From Hydrogenovibrio sp. UBA650 (GTDB taxonomy: Bacteria > Pseudomonadota > Gammaproteobacteria > Thiomicrospirales > Thiomicrospiraceae), in the NCBI GenBank assembly GCA_002299245.1, contig DBOI01000002.1, positions 1 to 20,619 of the forward strand: 20,619 nt of DNA. The letters run 5' to 3'. Positions 1 through 8,478 of this stretch are shown here, piece after piece. A program made the translations under genes and the position numbers. The stretch's first letter is position 1, and every line of letters begins with the position of its first letter. The notes beneath the pieces are model-generated. The model did no database searches. It was not told the origin of the DNA and saw only the letters and a list, made by a program, of their open reading frames with translations.

Positions 1-47
1 TGGTTTTTGGTTACTTTTGTTTCCTAAGCCCTTATTTTTTACATCAG

Positions 48-76
48 TTTAGTTTAATTTAGTTGGTGTTTAGTTT
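48..76 (+). repeat. Three TTTAGTT direct repeats upstream of the msh unit
   Basis: The heptamer TTTAGTT occurs at 48-54, 58-64 and 69-75. The spacings are 10 and 11 bases, so the copies lie on the same face of the helix. The last copy ends where a -35 element would sit for the extended -10 at 91-101. This arrangement suits a DNA-binding activator, but the surrounding sequence is AT-rich and the repeats could be chance. No known regulator consensus is recognised. Confidence 0.4.
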
Positions 77-90
77 GCTTAATGGAAATG

Positions 91-101
91 TATGCTATTA
101 T
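91..101 (+). promoter_or_regulatory. Putative extended -10 promoter of the msh unit
   Basis: TATGC followed by TATTAT is an extended -10 element (TG-N before a 5/6 match to TATAAT). The only -35-like hexamer, TTGCTT at 75-80, is 15 bases upstream, which is short, so the promoter would rely on the extended -10 or on an activator. Transcription would begin near 108, giving a leader of about 38 bases before the ATG at 146. Confidence 0.45.
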
Positions 102-145
102 CTATTTATTTTTATAACCGTGTTCTGTATGCCCCAGAGAGTTAG

Positions 146-1804
146 ATGTACCTAAAGTTTTTTGGTCTAAATGCCTTTCCCTTTAAAATTACCCCACAGT
201 TAGAGATGTTTTATCGTGATGGTTCTCGAGAACAGATTCTTGAGGCTTTGATGTATACAATTTCAAGAGGAGACGGGATTCTAAAAGTTACTGGAGAAGT
301 TGGTAGTGGTAAAACAATGCTTTTGAGGCTTTTAGCCACTAAGCTTTCAGACTCTTTTGAACTAGTTTATATAAATTCACCAAATCTTTCAGCTAAAGAT
401 ATTCTGTTATATGCATGCACTGAGTTAGGAATAGATACTAAGCACCATACCCAGAAATATGATTTAACAAACCTAATCTATTCAAAGTTACTGGAATTTC
501 ATTCGGCTGGGAAGCGTGTTGTAATGCTAATAGACGAAGCTCAGGCGATGACATTTGATGCATTGGAAGAGATTCGTCTTTTAAGTAATATTGAAACCAA
601 TGATGAAAAACTTTTACAAATGGTTCTCTTTGGGCAACCTGAGCTGGACGTAGCTTTAGATAATGAGAAAATTAGGCAGATTAAAAGTCGTATCTCTTAC
701 AGTATTTATGTTCCGCCTTTCAATGCTAAAGAAGTCCATGCTTATTTAAATTATAGAATGCGTCAAGCGGGTTATAAAGGCTTAGATGTTTTTACTTTAA
801 AAGTATCTAGAAGAATTCAAAAGTTAACTGGAGGGCTTCCAAGAAACATTAATGTCATTGCCGATAAAATCTTAATGGCAGCTTACGGGGCCGGTGACAA
901 AAAAATACAGAATAAACATTTTAAGTATTTACCGCAGCTAGAATTCGGCAAAAAGCCTGAGTTTGAAAACCGTATTTTGTATTTGTTAGGTTTTGCAACG
1001 GTTGCTGCGACTCTGTGGATAGCCTACATTCTCTTCTCTTTAAATAGATTGGATAACCAAAAAATAGATCAATCTACTTTAAATTCTACTGAATCTGCAC
1101 CTTTAAACCCAAATTCTGTCGAAGATTTAGCGTATGAACAGAAAGATGATCTAGATTTAGGTATTACTGATAATTTAGAAGGTGTCTCCGGTGATCCTGA
1201 AGAACAAGCTAAATCTGGTCAGGATTCAACTGTTCAAGGTGATTCGCAGGCTTTAGAGTCATATCCAGATATTCAAAGCCTAGAGGTTAGTACTAGCCAA
1301 GATATTGCTATTGAGACGGTTGCTGAAGTAATATTGGCACCTGAAGTCGGTCAAGATACAAAGTTTTCGGGTAGGATTGAGCCTGAAAAACTACCAGAAA
1401 CGTTGCTCTCTCTTTATAAAAGGGATAAGATTCAATCAATATTGGATCTTCATGTTGGTTCAAGTGCATGGGCTAGAAATGAACAATCTCGTTATGTTGT
1501 TCAATTATCAACTCACCACATTGCAAGCTTGGATGCTACTTTAGATTTTTATTCAACCTCTGGCATGGATTTAGATTCTATTAAGATTCTGATAGACTTT
1601 AATGGCAAGGTTAATGTTTTTAGGTTAAAGGCCTTTTACAGTCCTTCGGATAGTTTTACAGAGCTGAATAATATAATTGAGAACTTGCCACAAAAGGTAA
1701 GGCGTCCAGCGCCGTATGTTATCGCAATGGATAAATTATCAAAGAATTTACGTTTTACCGATCAAAAACTAGAACAAGTTGGGATTATCAATGAAAGTAA
1801 GTAA
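146..1804 (+). CDS. mshM: MshM/ExeA-like AAA ATPase with C-terminal SPOR-like domain
   Basis: This is an inner-membrane ATPase of the ExeA/MshM family, which helps assemble the secretin or anchor the machine to peptidoglycan. Residues 1-265 are the cytoplasmic ATPase, with Walker A GEVGSGKT at 50-57 and Walker B VVMLIDEA at 125-132. One membrane helix spans about 277-299. An acidic low-complexity linker (300-440) follows. Residues 449-531 resemble the SPOR-type domain of DamX-like proteins, which binds peptidoglycan: a YVVQL strand opens it and a closing motif (LPQKVRRPAPYV) ends it. In ExeA itself this position holds a different peptidoglycan-binding domain. The ATG at 146 follows a weak AGAG. 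The gene is first in an eight-gene unit and overlaps the secretin gene by 14 bases. The ATPase assignment is firm; the SPOR call rests on pattern alone. Confidence 0.88.
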   Translation: MYLKFFGLNAFPFKITPQLEMFYRDGSREQILEALMYTISRGDGILKVTGEVGSGKTMLLRLLATKLSDSFELVYINSPNLSAKDILLYACTELGIDTKHHTQKYDLTNLIYSKLLEFHSAGKRVVMLIDEAQAMTFDALEEIRLLSNIETNDEKLLQMVLFGQPELDVALDNEKIRQIKSRISYSIYVPPFNAKEVHAYLNYRMRQAGYKGLDVFTLKVSRRIQKLTGGLPRNINVIADKILMAAYGAGDKKIQNKHFKYLPQLEFGKKPEFENRILYLLGFATVAATLWIAYILFSLNRLDNQKIDQSTLNSTESAPLNPNSVEDLAYEQKDDLDLGITDNLEGVSGDPEEQAKSGQDSTVQGDSQALESYPDIQSLEVSTSQDIAIETVAEVILAPEVGQDTKFSGRIEPEKLPETLLSLYKRDKIQSILDLHVGSSAWARNEQSRYVVQLSTHHIASLDATLDFYSTSGMDLDSIKILIDFNGKVNVFRLKAFYSPSDSFTELNNIIENLPQKVRRPAPYVIAMDKLSKNLRFTDQKLEQVGIINESK

Positions 1805-3482
1805 TAAGATTTATAGTATTTTTGTTGGACTATTTTTAGTTTTTGGAATGTCTGCTTGTCAGCAGGAATCTGCGGTTAAACGAGATCAGCCGGCACCTCC
1901 TGTTTCAAATGACTTTATTCCTGATGGTCATATTCTTTCAAAATCAAAGTTGGAAGAAGAGATATCTGACAGTGCCTCAATTCCTGGTTTAGTTCAAACA
2001 GAGATTCCCCAGCTTCCTCCATTAGGTTCTAATGACTCTACTTCAAATACTTATTCTGTCTCAGCAGTTGGGGTTCCTGTGTCTGATTTGCTATTTAAAA
2101 TTGCACAAGACGCGGGAAAAGAAATAGACATCTATAGTGGCGTTTCTGGTTCTGTCACCATTAATGCATTGAATCAGCCTTTAGATAAAATTCTTGATCG
2201 CATGAGTGATCAAGCTAGTTTTGTTTATGATGTTGATGGCAATACTATTCTTATTAAACCGGATTACCCAGAGTGGAGAAACTATAAAGTCAATTATGTA
2301 AATATCAAAAAAACAAGTAATGAGTCTATTGATATGCAAATGAGTGTATCCTCTGGTGTTGAAAGTTCGGGAGGTTCTGGGGGAACACCTGCAAGCTCAA
2401 CAAAGGTTCAAGTTAGCTCTGAAAATGATTTTTGGACGCGGTTGGAAGAGAATATCAAGTTGTTGGCTCAACTTGACCCAAACTCAAACAAAGTGTTGCT
2501 GCCAGAAGGTAGTGAAAAGGGTAAAGCTGTTGAGCTTTCTAACATTTCTCAAAATACAGTTGTCAATGGCGAGGCAGGGATAATATCTGTATACACTACA
2601 ATAAAGCAGCACAAAGCAATAAAAAAGTATATTACTGAGGTTACTAAGCGAGCTGAACAACAGGTTCTTATTGAAGCCACAGTCGTAGAAGTTGAATTGA
2701 ATGATGATTATCAGACTGGTATAGATTGGTCGGCTATGAATGGAATGTTTGGAAGTGATGGAGGATTGCAATTCAGCTCTCCATTTAGTGGGCCGGATGG
2801 AGGTTTTTCTATAAGTACAATTGATAGCTCTGGTGCTTCAGCAGCAATCGGTGAGTTTAATGTTCTTGCAAATATACAGCTTCTGAAGCAGTTTGGTGAC
2901 TCTAAGGTGTTATCTAGTCCAAAAATAATGGCAGTTAATAATCAAACGGCCTTGTTAAAAGTCGTTGAGAATCTAGTGTATTTTACTGTTGAAGTAAACA
3001 CTAGTTCAAGTACATCTAATACTATTACTACATATGAAACAGAAGTTCATACCTTACCTGTTGGTTTTACTATGAGTGTTACTCCTTTTGTTAGTGAGGA
3101 TGAAGAAATAACTTTGAATGTTAGACCTACAATCACCAAACAAATAGGTTTTGTACTTGACCCAAACCCATCATTAACTAATATTGAAAGCCGAATTCCA
3201 GTGGTTCAAGAAAAAGAGATGTCATCAGTCTTGAGGTTGCGCAATAAACAAACGGCCATAATTGGGGGCTTAATTGAGGACAGTAATTCTTCTGGTCGCT
3301 CAGGTTTACCTTGGGTAAGTGATGTGCCTTTTGTTGGAGACCTATTCTCAAAACGTGACGAGGCAACGAAGAAAAGAGAACTAATTATCTTTATTAGACC
3401 TGTCATTATTAAAAATCCAGATGTTGATAACGGTGATTTAACATCGGTCAGTCGTTTTCTCAAGAAAACAAAAAATTATTAA
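1791..3482 (+). CDS. mshL: MshL-type secretin, outer-membrane lipoprotein
   Basis: This is the outer-membrane channel of an MSHA-type pilus or secretion machine. The signal peptide ends in a lipobox, MSAC, so Cys23 would be lipidated. Residues 89-157 form an STN-like periplasmic domain, followed by an N-domain with a Gly/Ser-rich loop near 187-203. The secretin core covers about 290-541, with LSSPKIMAVNNQTA at 374-387, IIGGLIED at 490-497 and the signature VPFVGDLF at 512-519. The ATG at 1791 is preferred over the in-frame TTG at 1779 because GGGA lies six bases upstream and the signal peptide then starts correctly. The gene overlaps mshM by 14 bases, which suggests translational coupling. 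The secretin family is certain. The MshL label follows from the lipobox and the neighbours. Confidence 0.92.
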   Translation: MKVSNKIYSIFVGLFLVFGMSACQQESAVKRDQPAPPVSNDFIPDGHILSKSKLEEEISDSASIPGLVQTEIPQLPPLGSNDSTSNTYSVSAVGVPVSDLLFKIAQDAGKEIDIYSGVSGSVTINALNQPLDKILDRMSDQASFVYDVDGNTILIKPDYPEWRNYKVNYVNIKKTSNESIDMQMSVSSGVESSGGSGGTPASSTKVQVSSENDFWTRLEENIKLLAQLDPNSNKVLLPEGSEKGKAVELSNISQNTVVNGEAGIISVYTTIKQHKAIKKYITEVTKRAEQQVLIEATVVEVELNDDYQTGIDWSAMNGMFGSDGGLQFSSPFSGPDGGFSISTIDSSGASAAIGEFNVLANIQLLKQFGDSKVLSSPKIMAVNNQTALLKVVENLVYFTVEVNTSSSTSNTITTYETEVHTLPVGFTMSVTPFVSEDEEITLNVRPTITKQIGFVLDPNPSLTNIESRIPVVQEKEMSSVLRLRNKQTAIIGGLIEDSNSSGRSGLPWVSDVPFVGDLFSKRDEATKKRELIIFIRPVIIKNPDVDNGDLTSVSRFLKKTKNY

Positions 3483-3496
3483 AAAGTGAATTGATT

Positions 3497-5575
3497 GTGA
3501 GTGTACTTCTAGACGCTTTAAAAAAAGCAGCAGAAGAGAAAAAGAATCTCGAATCTGGTAATAATGACAATAAGTCTGAGTTGTCTGAAAACAGTGATAG
3601 ATCTTCTTCCGATTTAGATACTGAAGTAAACTCTAGTGATCTATCGACCTCGGCTGAGAAAGATAAGTTTTCCTTCAAATTGGCGGATCAAGTTGATGGT
3701 GATCAATCTGAAATTAAAACTGAGATTCCGAGTCTTGATTTGGACAAAGAGGTAGAGTCTGAACAAAGTCTCGTTGCTGATTTAGAAGTTGAAGATCTTG
3801 ATGAAAAAGCTACATTCCAATTATCTGAACAAGGCACCGCTGAAAACTCTTTTGTAGAACCCTCTCTTGAAATCGATAGTGATATCATTTCCGATACAAC
3901 CCAAAATTTAGGATTAGAGGTCGATAATACTCGAGAAGAAGATGTTCTAGTAGATAAAACTGAGCAAATATTTGAAAATTTCGATCTTTCGGATAGTCCA
4001 GTACCTGAATTGGATACAGGCAAAACTGGTTATGAAATTGAAGACGATCTAAATTCATTGATTGATTCTCTTGATACTGGTGTTCAAGAACCTAGTAGCA
4101 TAGGTTTCGAAGAAAAAAGATCTAATGAAAATATGTCTCTTGTTAATCCTGATCTTGGAGTCGGTTCAAGCCAGTCCGATACTCTTTTAGGAGAAGGTCA
4201 GTCGGTAAGAAGTAATTCTTCAGCTTTCAATGAGCCTGTTAAAGATAGCTCTTTAACCAAACCTCATCCTCAAAAAGACAGTTTTGACTGGAGTTTAGAT
4301 GATTTGCCAGGGTATCAGTCGGATACTAGCTTACACAAGAGCTATCGCCAAGAAGATAGTTTAGCGTCAAACCCGATTCTTGTAAGTGGCGCTAACTCAG
4401 CTCCTACTACAACAAAAAGAAAATATGCAACATCTTCCAAAATCATGCTTAGCTTGATGGTTATTATGTTGTTTGTTTTGATCGGTTTTTACGGAATAAT
4501 TTACTATCAAGAGCAGAGTGAAAGTTTAGAGCGTAGTATGATGAAATATAATATTGCTACGTTACAGATCAAGCCTGAATCTCAAAATACTACTAAACAA
4601 GCTGTTACCGAAACTAAATCGAATAAAGACAATGATAATGTGCTAGTTGTTGTCCCTAAAGATTCCAATTCTAGAAGTGAATCTCTTGGCCATAATGCCA
4701 TGCTTACAGAAAAAAATCAGGTTGCTAGTAATTCAAAAGAGATGAGTAGTTTATCTCAAAACTCCTCTAAGGTGGTGTTTGAAGAACCGTCAATTACTAC
4801 AGACTCACTGGTTGAGCGGTCTGTAGATTCGAATAAAGTTTCTAGCGCTTCAAAGGGAACTGTTTCAAGTTTTAATACAGAATCAAGCAAGAAAGCGTTA
4901 TATAAGGTCAAGCAACCTTCTAGTAAAAAAACTAAAACTAAACCTCGATCCTTAGTCCGTAAGGCTGCTCCTGTTGTGAAGATTAATCGTACTAAGTCAA
5001 ACCTTGCAGAAGGATATGATTTATATAAGTCTGGAGACTATAAAGCTGCTTCTAGAAGTTTCAATGAAGTTCTTAAGGTAGATCCTAAGAATTTAAAAGC
5101 TTTAATGGGGCTTGGAGCTATAGCGGTGATTAATAAAAACTATAGTAGTGCATTATCTAATTATGAAAAAGTCTTAGAAATAGATCCTAATAATTTGAGC
5201 TCTCTAGAGGCAATTGCAAATCTATCAGGTGTTGTCGCACTAAATGCTACGTGGGAGCAAAAACTACTAACAATGAGTGAGTTATATCCAAATTCTTCTG
5301 TTTTGAATAATGCAAGTGGTAATGCCTATGCTAGAAAGTCTGATTGGTTATCTGCCCAGAACAGTTACTTCAATGCTTTGAGTAATTCCCCAAGGAATCC
5401 AAATTACATGGTTAATCTTGCTGTAAGTTATGACCATCTTGGTGAGTATAAACTCGCTGCTCAATATTATACTCAAGCCTTAGCTTATATTGATTTTTCA
5501 AAGGTTAGCTTTAATCCAGAACAGGTAAAAGCTCGGCTTGTATCAATCCGCCAGTTGGCGCTCAAAGAAAGCTAA
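3497..5575 (+). CDS. mshN: MshN-like TPR membrane protein with acidic cytoplasmic arm
   Basis: This is a bitopic inner-membrane protein. The GTG at 3497 is chosen over the TTG two codons earlier because it gives an N-terminus, MSVLLDALKKAAEEK, of the type seen in GspB/ExeB- and MshN-like proteins. Residues about 19-303 are a long Ser/Asp/Glu-rich, probably disordered cytoplasmic region ending in a compact motif, DSFDWSLDDLPGY, at 261-273. A membrane helix follows at 315-336, then a Ser/Lys-rich periplasmic linker. Residues 500-688 hold about four tetratricopeptide repeats, with clear helices and DPKN/DPNN turns. Its place between secretin and assembly ATPase matches mshN in Vibrio-type operons. 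The likely role is as a scaffold linking the ATPase, peptidoglycan and secretin (inference). The acidic arm is unusually long. Confidence 0.82.
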   Translation: MSVLLDALKKAAEEKKNLESGNNDNKSELSENSDRSSSDLDTEVNSSDLSTSAEKDKFSFKLADQVDGDQSEIKTEIPSLDLDKEVESEQSLVADLEVEDLDEKATFQLSEQGTAENSFVEPSLEIDSDIISDTTQNLGLEVDNTREEDVLVDKTEQIFENFDLSDSPVPELDTGKTGYEIEDDLNSLIDSLDTGVQEPSSIGFEEKRSNENMSLVNPDLGVGSSQSDTLLGEGQSVRSNSSAFNEPVKDSSLTKPHPQKDSFDWSLDDLPGYQSDTSLHKSYRQEDSLASNPILVSGANSAPTTTKRKYATSSKIMLSLMVIMLFVLIGFYGIIYYQEQSESLERSMMKYNIATLQIKPESQNTTKQAVTETKSNKDNDNVLVVVPKDSNSRSESLGHNAMLTEKNQVASNSKEMSSLSQNSSKVVFEEPSITTDSLVERSVDSNKVSSASKGTVSSFNTESSKKALYKVKQPSSKKTKTKPRSLVRKAAPVVKINRTKSNLAEGYDLYKSGDYKAASRSFNEVLKVDPKNLKALMGLGAIAVINKNYSSALSNYEKVLEIDPNNLSSLEAIANLSGVVALNATWEQKLLTMSELYPNSSVLNNASGNAYARKSDWLSAQNSYFNALSNSPRNPNYMVNLAVSYDHLGEYKLAAQYYTQALAYIDFSKVSFNPEQVKARLVSIRQLALKES

Positions 5576-5580
5576 CTGTT

Positions 5581-7266
5581 ATGCAAGCACCTCTTAGGCT
5601 TGGAGAAAGACTAGTTGAACAAGGGCATATATCCCCTGATCAATTAACTATTGCGTTAACTGAACACAAAAAAACAAACCAGAGATTAGGTGAAATTCTT
5701 GTCGCCATGGGGTTTGTTGAAGTTGATGTTGTTCGAGAGGCTGTTGGAAGCTATGTTGGCTACGCTTCCATGAGCCTCAAGGAAGTTGTTCCTGACCCTA
5801 AAGCAATCTCCTTGGTGTCTGAAACTTTCGCCAATAATTACCAGCTAATGCCTATTAGTTTGCAAGACAACGTTTTGAAGGTCGCAATGTCAAATCCTGG
5901 TGACATTATGACCTTAGATAAGTTAAAGCGACATCTGCAGAATCCTCATATCCAAGTCCAACCTGTTCTTGTTGTTGAAGCAGAAATTCAAAATGCAATT
6001 GATAGCTACTATGGTTATGAATTATCTATTGAGGGTATCTTAAGAGAGCTAGAAACAGGTCAATCTGATTTAGCGTCGATTTCAGTTGATAATGAATATT
6101 CTCAACCAATGGTTAGATTGGTAGACAATCTACTTACAGATGCGGTAAAGCGCAATGCCTCAGATATTCATTTTGAACCGGAAGAAGAGTATATTCGTAT
6201 TCGCTATCGTATAGATGGAGTATTGCAAGAGATTCGATTGCTACACAAAATGTTTTGGTCGGGTTTAGTTGTTAGGTTGAAAGTAATGTCTGAATTAGAT
6301 CTAACAGAGCAGAGAGTCCCGCAGGATGGTCGAATGTCATTAATTGTTCATGGCCGTAGAATTGATTTCAGGGTTTCATCTTTGCCTGGCACACATGGTG
6401 AAAACTTTGTGCTGCGTATCTTAGATAGAGAGAAAGGAATTGTTCCACTAGATGATTTAGGGCTGGACAAAGATTCATACGATGAATTGAAAATTATGAT
6501 GGGCCGGCCAACAGGAATTCTTCTTGTAACAGGACCGACAGGTTCTGGTAAAACAACAACTCTTTATTCTATTCTTAATGAGTTGAACGATGTCGGTGTC
6601 AATATCATGACTTTAGAGGATCCTGTAGAATACCCGATGTCGATGATACGACAAACCCCCGTAAATGAAGAGATCGGCATGGGTTTTGCAGCAGGGATTA
6701 GAGCTCTTTTAAGACAAGATCCGGACATAATCTTGATTGGTGAGGTAAGAGATGGTGAAACTGCTGAAATGGCGATTAGGGCTGCAATGACAGGACATCA
6801 AGTTTTTGCGACTCTTCACACTAATTCAGCGATAGGTGCAATCCCTCGTTTACTTGATATAGGTGTTTCAAGGTCAATACTTTCTGGAAACATCATTGGA
6901 ATTGTTGCGCAAAGACTTGCTCGAAAGCTATGTGAGCATTGTAAAGAGCCTTATGAACCGGAAGATTTTGAAAAAGGTTTACTGTCGATACCAGAAGATG
7001 AGAGAACGATACTTTATAAAGCCAAGGGGTGTGATCAGTGTAACGGTGTTGGTTACAAAGGTAGATTAGCAGTTCTAGAAACATTGAGATTTACATCTGA
7101 GATGGATGACCTATTGCTCGAAGGGGCATCACAGCACGCCCTCTTGGAAAAGGCGGTTGCAAATGGGTTTTCTACCATGGCTCAAAGTGGAATACGCTGG
7201 GTAAAACAAGGAAAAACCACTCTTGAAGAGATCAGCCGCGTGGTAAATCTGACAGAGTTATTGTAG
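5581..7266 (+). CDS. mshE: MshE-type assembly ATPase with tandem c-di-GMP-binding motifs
   Basis: This is a cytoplasmic hexameric ATPase of the GspE/PilB family that would power pilin or pseudopilin polymerisation. The N-terminal MshEN domain carries two 24-residue motifs, at residues 6-29 and 35-58, each starting RLGE and separated by exactly five residues. In MshE this layout binds cyclic di-GMP. The C-terminal domain has Walker A GPTGSGKT at 318-325, an Asp-box TLEDPVEY at 344-351, Walker B around 380-394 and a His-box TGHQVFATLHTN at 404-415. A tetracysteine zinc motif is present (C451, C454, C484, C487). The length of 561 residues is normal. The start lies five bases after the mshN stop with only a weak upstream ribosome site, so coupling is likely. 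The final Gln of each c-di-GMP motif is replaced by His29 and Tyr58. Confidence 0.95.
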   Translation: MQAPLRLGERLVEQGHISPDQLTIALTEHKKTNQRLGEILVAMGFVEVDVVREAVGSYVGYASMSLKEVVPDPKAISLVSETFANNYQLMPISLQDNVLKVAMSNPGDIMTLDKLKRHLQNPHIQVQPVLVVEAEIQNAIDSYYGYELSIEGILRELETGQSDLASISVDNEYSQPMVRLVDNLLTDAVKRNASDIHFEPEEEYIRIRYRIDGVLQEIRLLHKMFWSGLVVRLKVMSELDLTEQRVPQDGRMSLIVHGRRIDFRVSSLPGTHGENFVLRILDREKGIVPLDDLGLDKDSYDELKIMMGRPTGILLVTGPTGSGKTTTLYSILNELNDVGVNIMTLEDPVEYPMSMIRQTPVNEEIGMGFAAGIRALLRQDPDIILIGEVRDGETAEMAIRAAMTGHQVFATLHTNSAIGAIPRLLDIGVSRSILSGNIIGIVAQRLARKLCEHCKEPYEPEDFEKGLLSIPEDERTILYKAKGCDQCNGVGYKGRLAVLETLRFTSEMDDLLLEGASQHALLEKAVANGFSTMAQSGIRWVKQGKTTLEEISRVVNLTELL

Positions 7267-7274
7267 GTATTAAT

Positions 7275-8477
7275 ATGCAGAATTACAATTATACTGGTAT
7301 CAATAAATACGGTAAAAGAGTTAACGGAGTCCTACCTGCTTCTAACGACCAGGAGCTTGAAAAAAAGCTCTTGAAATCTGAAATTAACTTGTTGTCATAC
7401 CGAGCTCAATCCTCTTCTTTCTCATTGTTGCCAAAAGCAAAAATTACTAGAAAAGATATTATTAATGTAACTATACAGATGGAACAGTTGCTTAGAGCAG
7501 GAGTTGCATTGTTAGAAGTTGTTAATGATCTTAAAGATAGTTTCGAAAGTGATGCGGTTAAAGAGACTTTGGCAAATATATCTGAGGCCATGGAAGGTGG
7601 CTCAACGTTTTCTGAAGCGCTAAGTAGTTATGAAAAAGAATTTGGAGAGGTTTATATCTCTTTGGTCTCTGTTGGAGAGAAAACTGGACAATTAGAAGAC
7701 ATTTTGCTGGATCTTGCCAATATGCTGAAGTGGGAAGATGAACTAGTTTCAAAAGCCAAAAAAGTAATGATCTATCCAGCCATAGTTGCCACTGTCGTCG
7801 TAGCGGTAGTTATATTGATGATGTTGTTTGTTGTTCCTGAACTTTTGGGCTTCATTACATCAATGGGAGGTGATATTGGTTTTGCAACGACCTCTTTGAT
7901 CTGGACATCAGAATTTGTTCAAAATTATATACTGGAACTATTCTTAGTGCCTTTAATTATTTTTGGAGTGATCAAATGGTGGCGCAACCAGTCGCCAGAT
8001 TTCAAGCTTAAGACTGATGAAATGTCATTCAGTATTTGGATTGTAGGGCCCGTTCTTTACAAATTAAAACTTGCACGAATAGCCAATTCATTATCTGTTA
8101 TGTATGGTGCTGGTGTTAGTTTTCCGGATAGTTTAAGAATGGCCAGTGTTATTGCGGGAAATAAGTATTTAGAAGAGAATATTATCAAAGCAGTAAAGCT
8201 TATTGAAGATGGGAAGCCCATTCACAAATCATTTGAAGAGGCAGAGGTTTTTCCTATGATGGCTGTTCGGATGATAAAGGTTGGAGAAATGAGTGGAGGA
8301 ATGGATAAAGCCCTTGAAAATGTGAGTTACTTTTATGATCGTGAAGCCAAAGAGTTGATTGAAAAAATAGAACCAACTATTGAACCGGCTTTGACCGTAA
8401 TTATGGGATTTGTTGTTGGTTGGGTTATGATAGCTGTACTGGGTCCTATTTACGACACAATTTCGCAGGTTCAGTAA
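7275..8477 (+). CDS. mshG: MshG inner-membrane platform protein (GspF/PilC family)
   Basis: This polytopic inner-membrane protein couples the assembly ATPase to pilin extraction. It has the usual 400 residues and two repeated T2SSF domains, at about 64-187 and 266-389. Each includes a Met-rich helical bundle and the hallmark GE-x-(S/T)-G: GEKTGQLE at 134-141 and GEMSGGMD at 337-344. Membrane helices are predicted at about 166-189, 217-236 and 372-391. The gene starts eight bases after mshE, with GTAGG upstream of the ATG. The mshE-mshG order is the one used in MSHA operons and in T2SS and type IV pilus systems. Confidence 0.95.
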   Translation: MQNYNYTGINKYGKRVNGVLPASNDQELEKKLLKSEINLLSYRAQSSSFSLLPKAKITRKDIINVTIQMEQLLRAGVALLEVVNDLKDSFESDAVKETLANISEAMEGGSTFSEALSSYEKEFGEVYISLVSVGEKTGQLEDILLDLANMLKWEDELVSKAKKVMIYPAIVATVVVAVVILMMLFVVPELLGFITSMGGDIGFATTSLIWTSEFVQNYILELFLVPLIIFGVIKWWRNQSPDFKLKTDEMSFSIWIVGPVLYKLKLARIANSLSVMYGAGVSFPDSLRMASVIAGNKYLEENIIKAVKLIEDGKPIHKSFEEAEVFPMMAVRMIKVGEMSGGMDKALENVSYFYDREAKELIEKIEPTIEPALTVIMGFVVGWVMIAVLGPIYDTISQVQ

Positions 8478-8478
8478 T

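Noticed and set aside
1779..1790. TTG start for the secretin four codons upstream
   Set aside because: The ATG at 1791 has GGGA at good spacing and gives a cleaner lipoprotein signal peptide.
2484..2771. Antisense and alternate-frame ORFs inside the msh, epm and other genes
   Set aside because: They lie wholly inside well-supported genes, lack ribosome sites and show no family features.
3491..3496. TTG start for the MshN-like gene
   Set aside because: The GTG at 3497 gives the family-like N-terminus MSVLLDALKKA; the TTG adds two unrelated residues.
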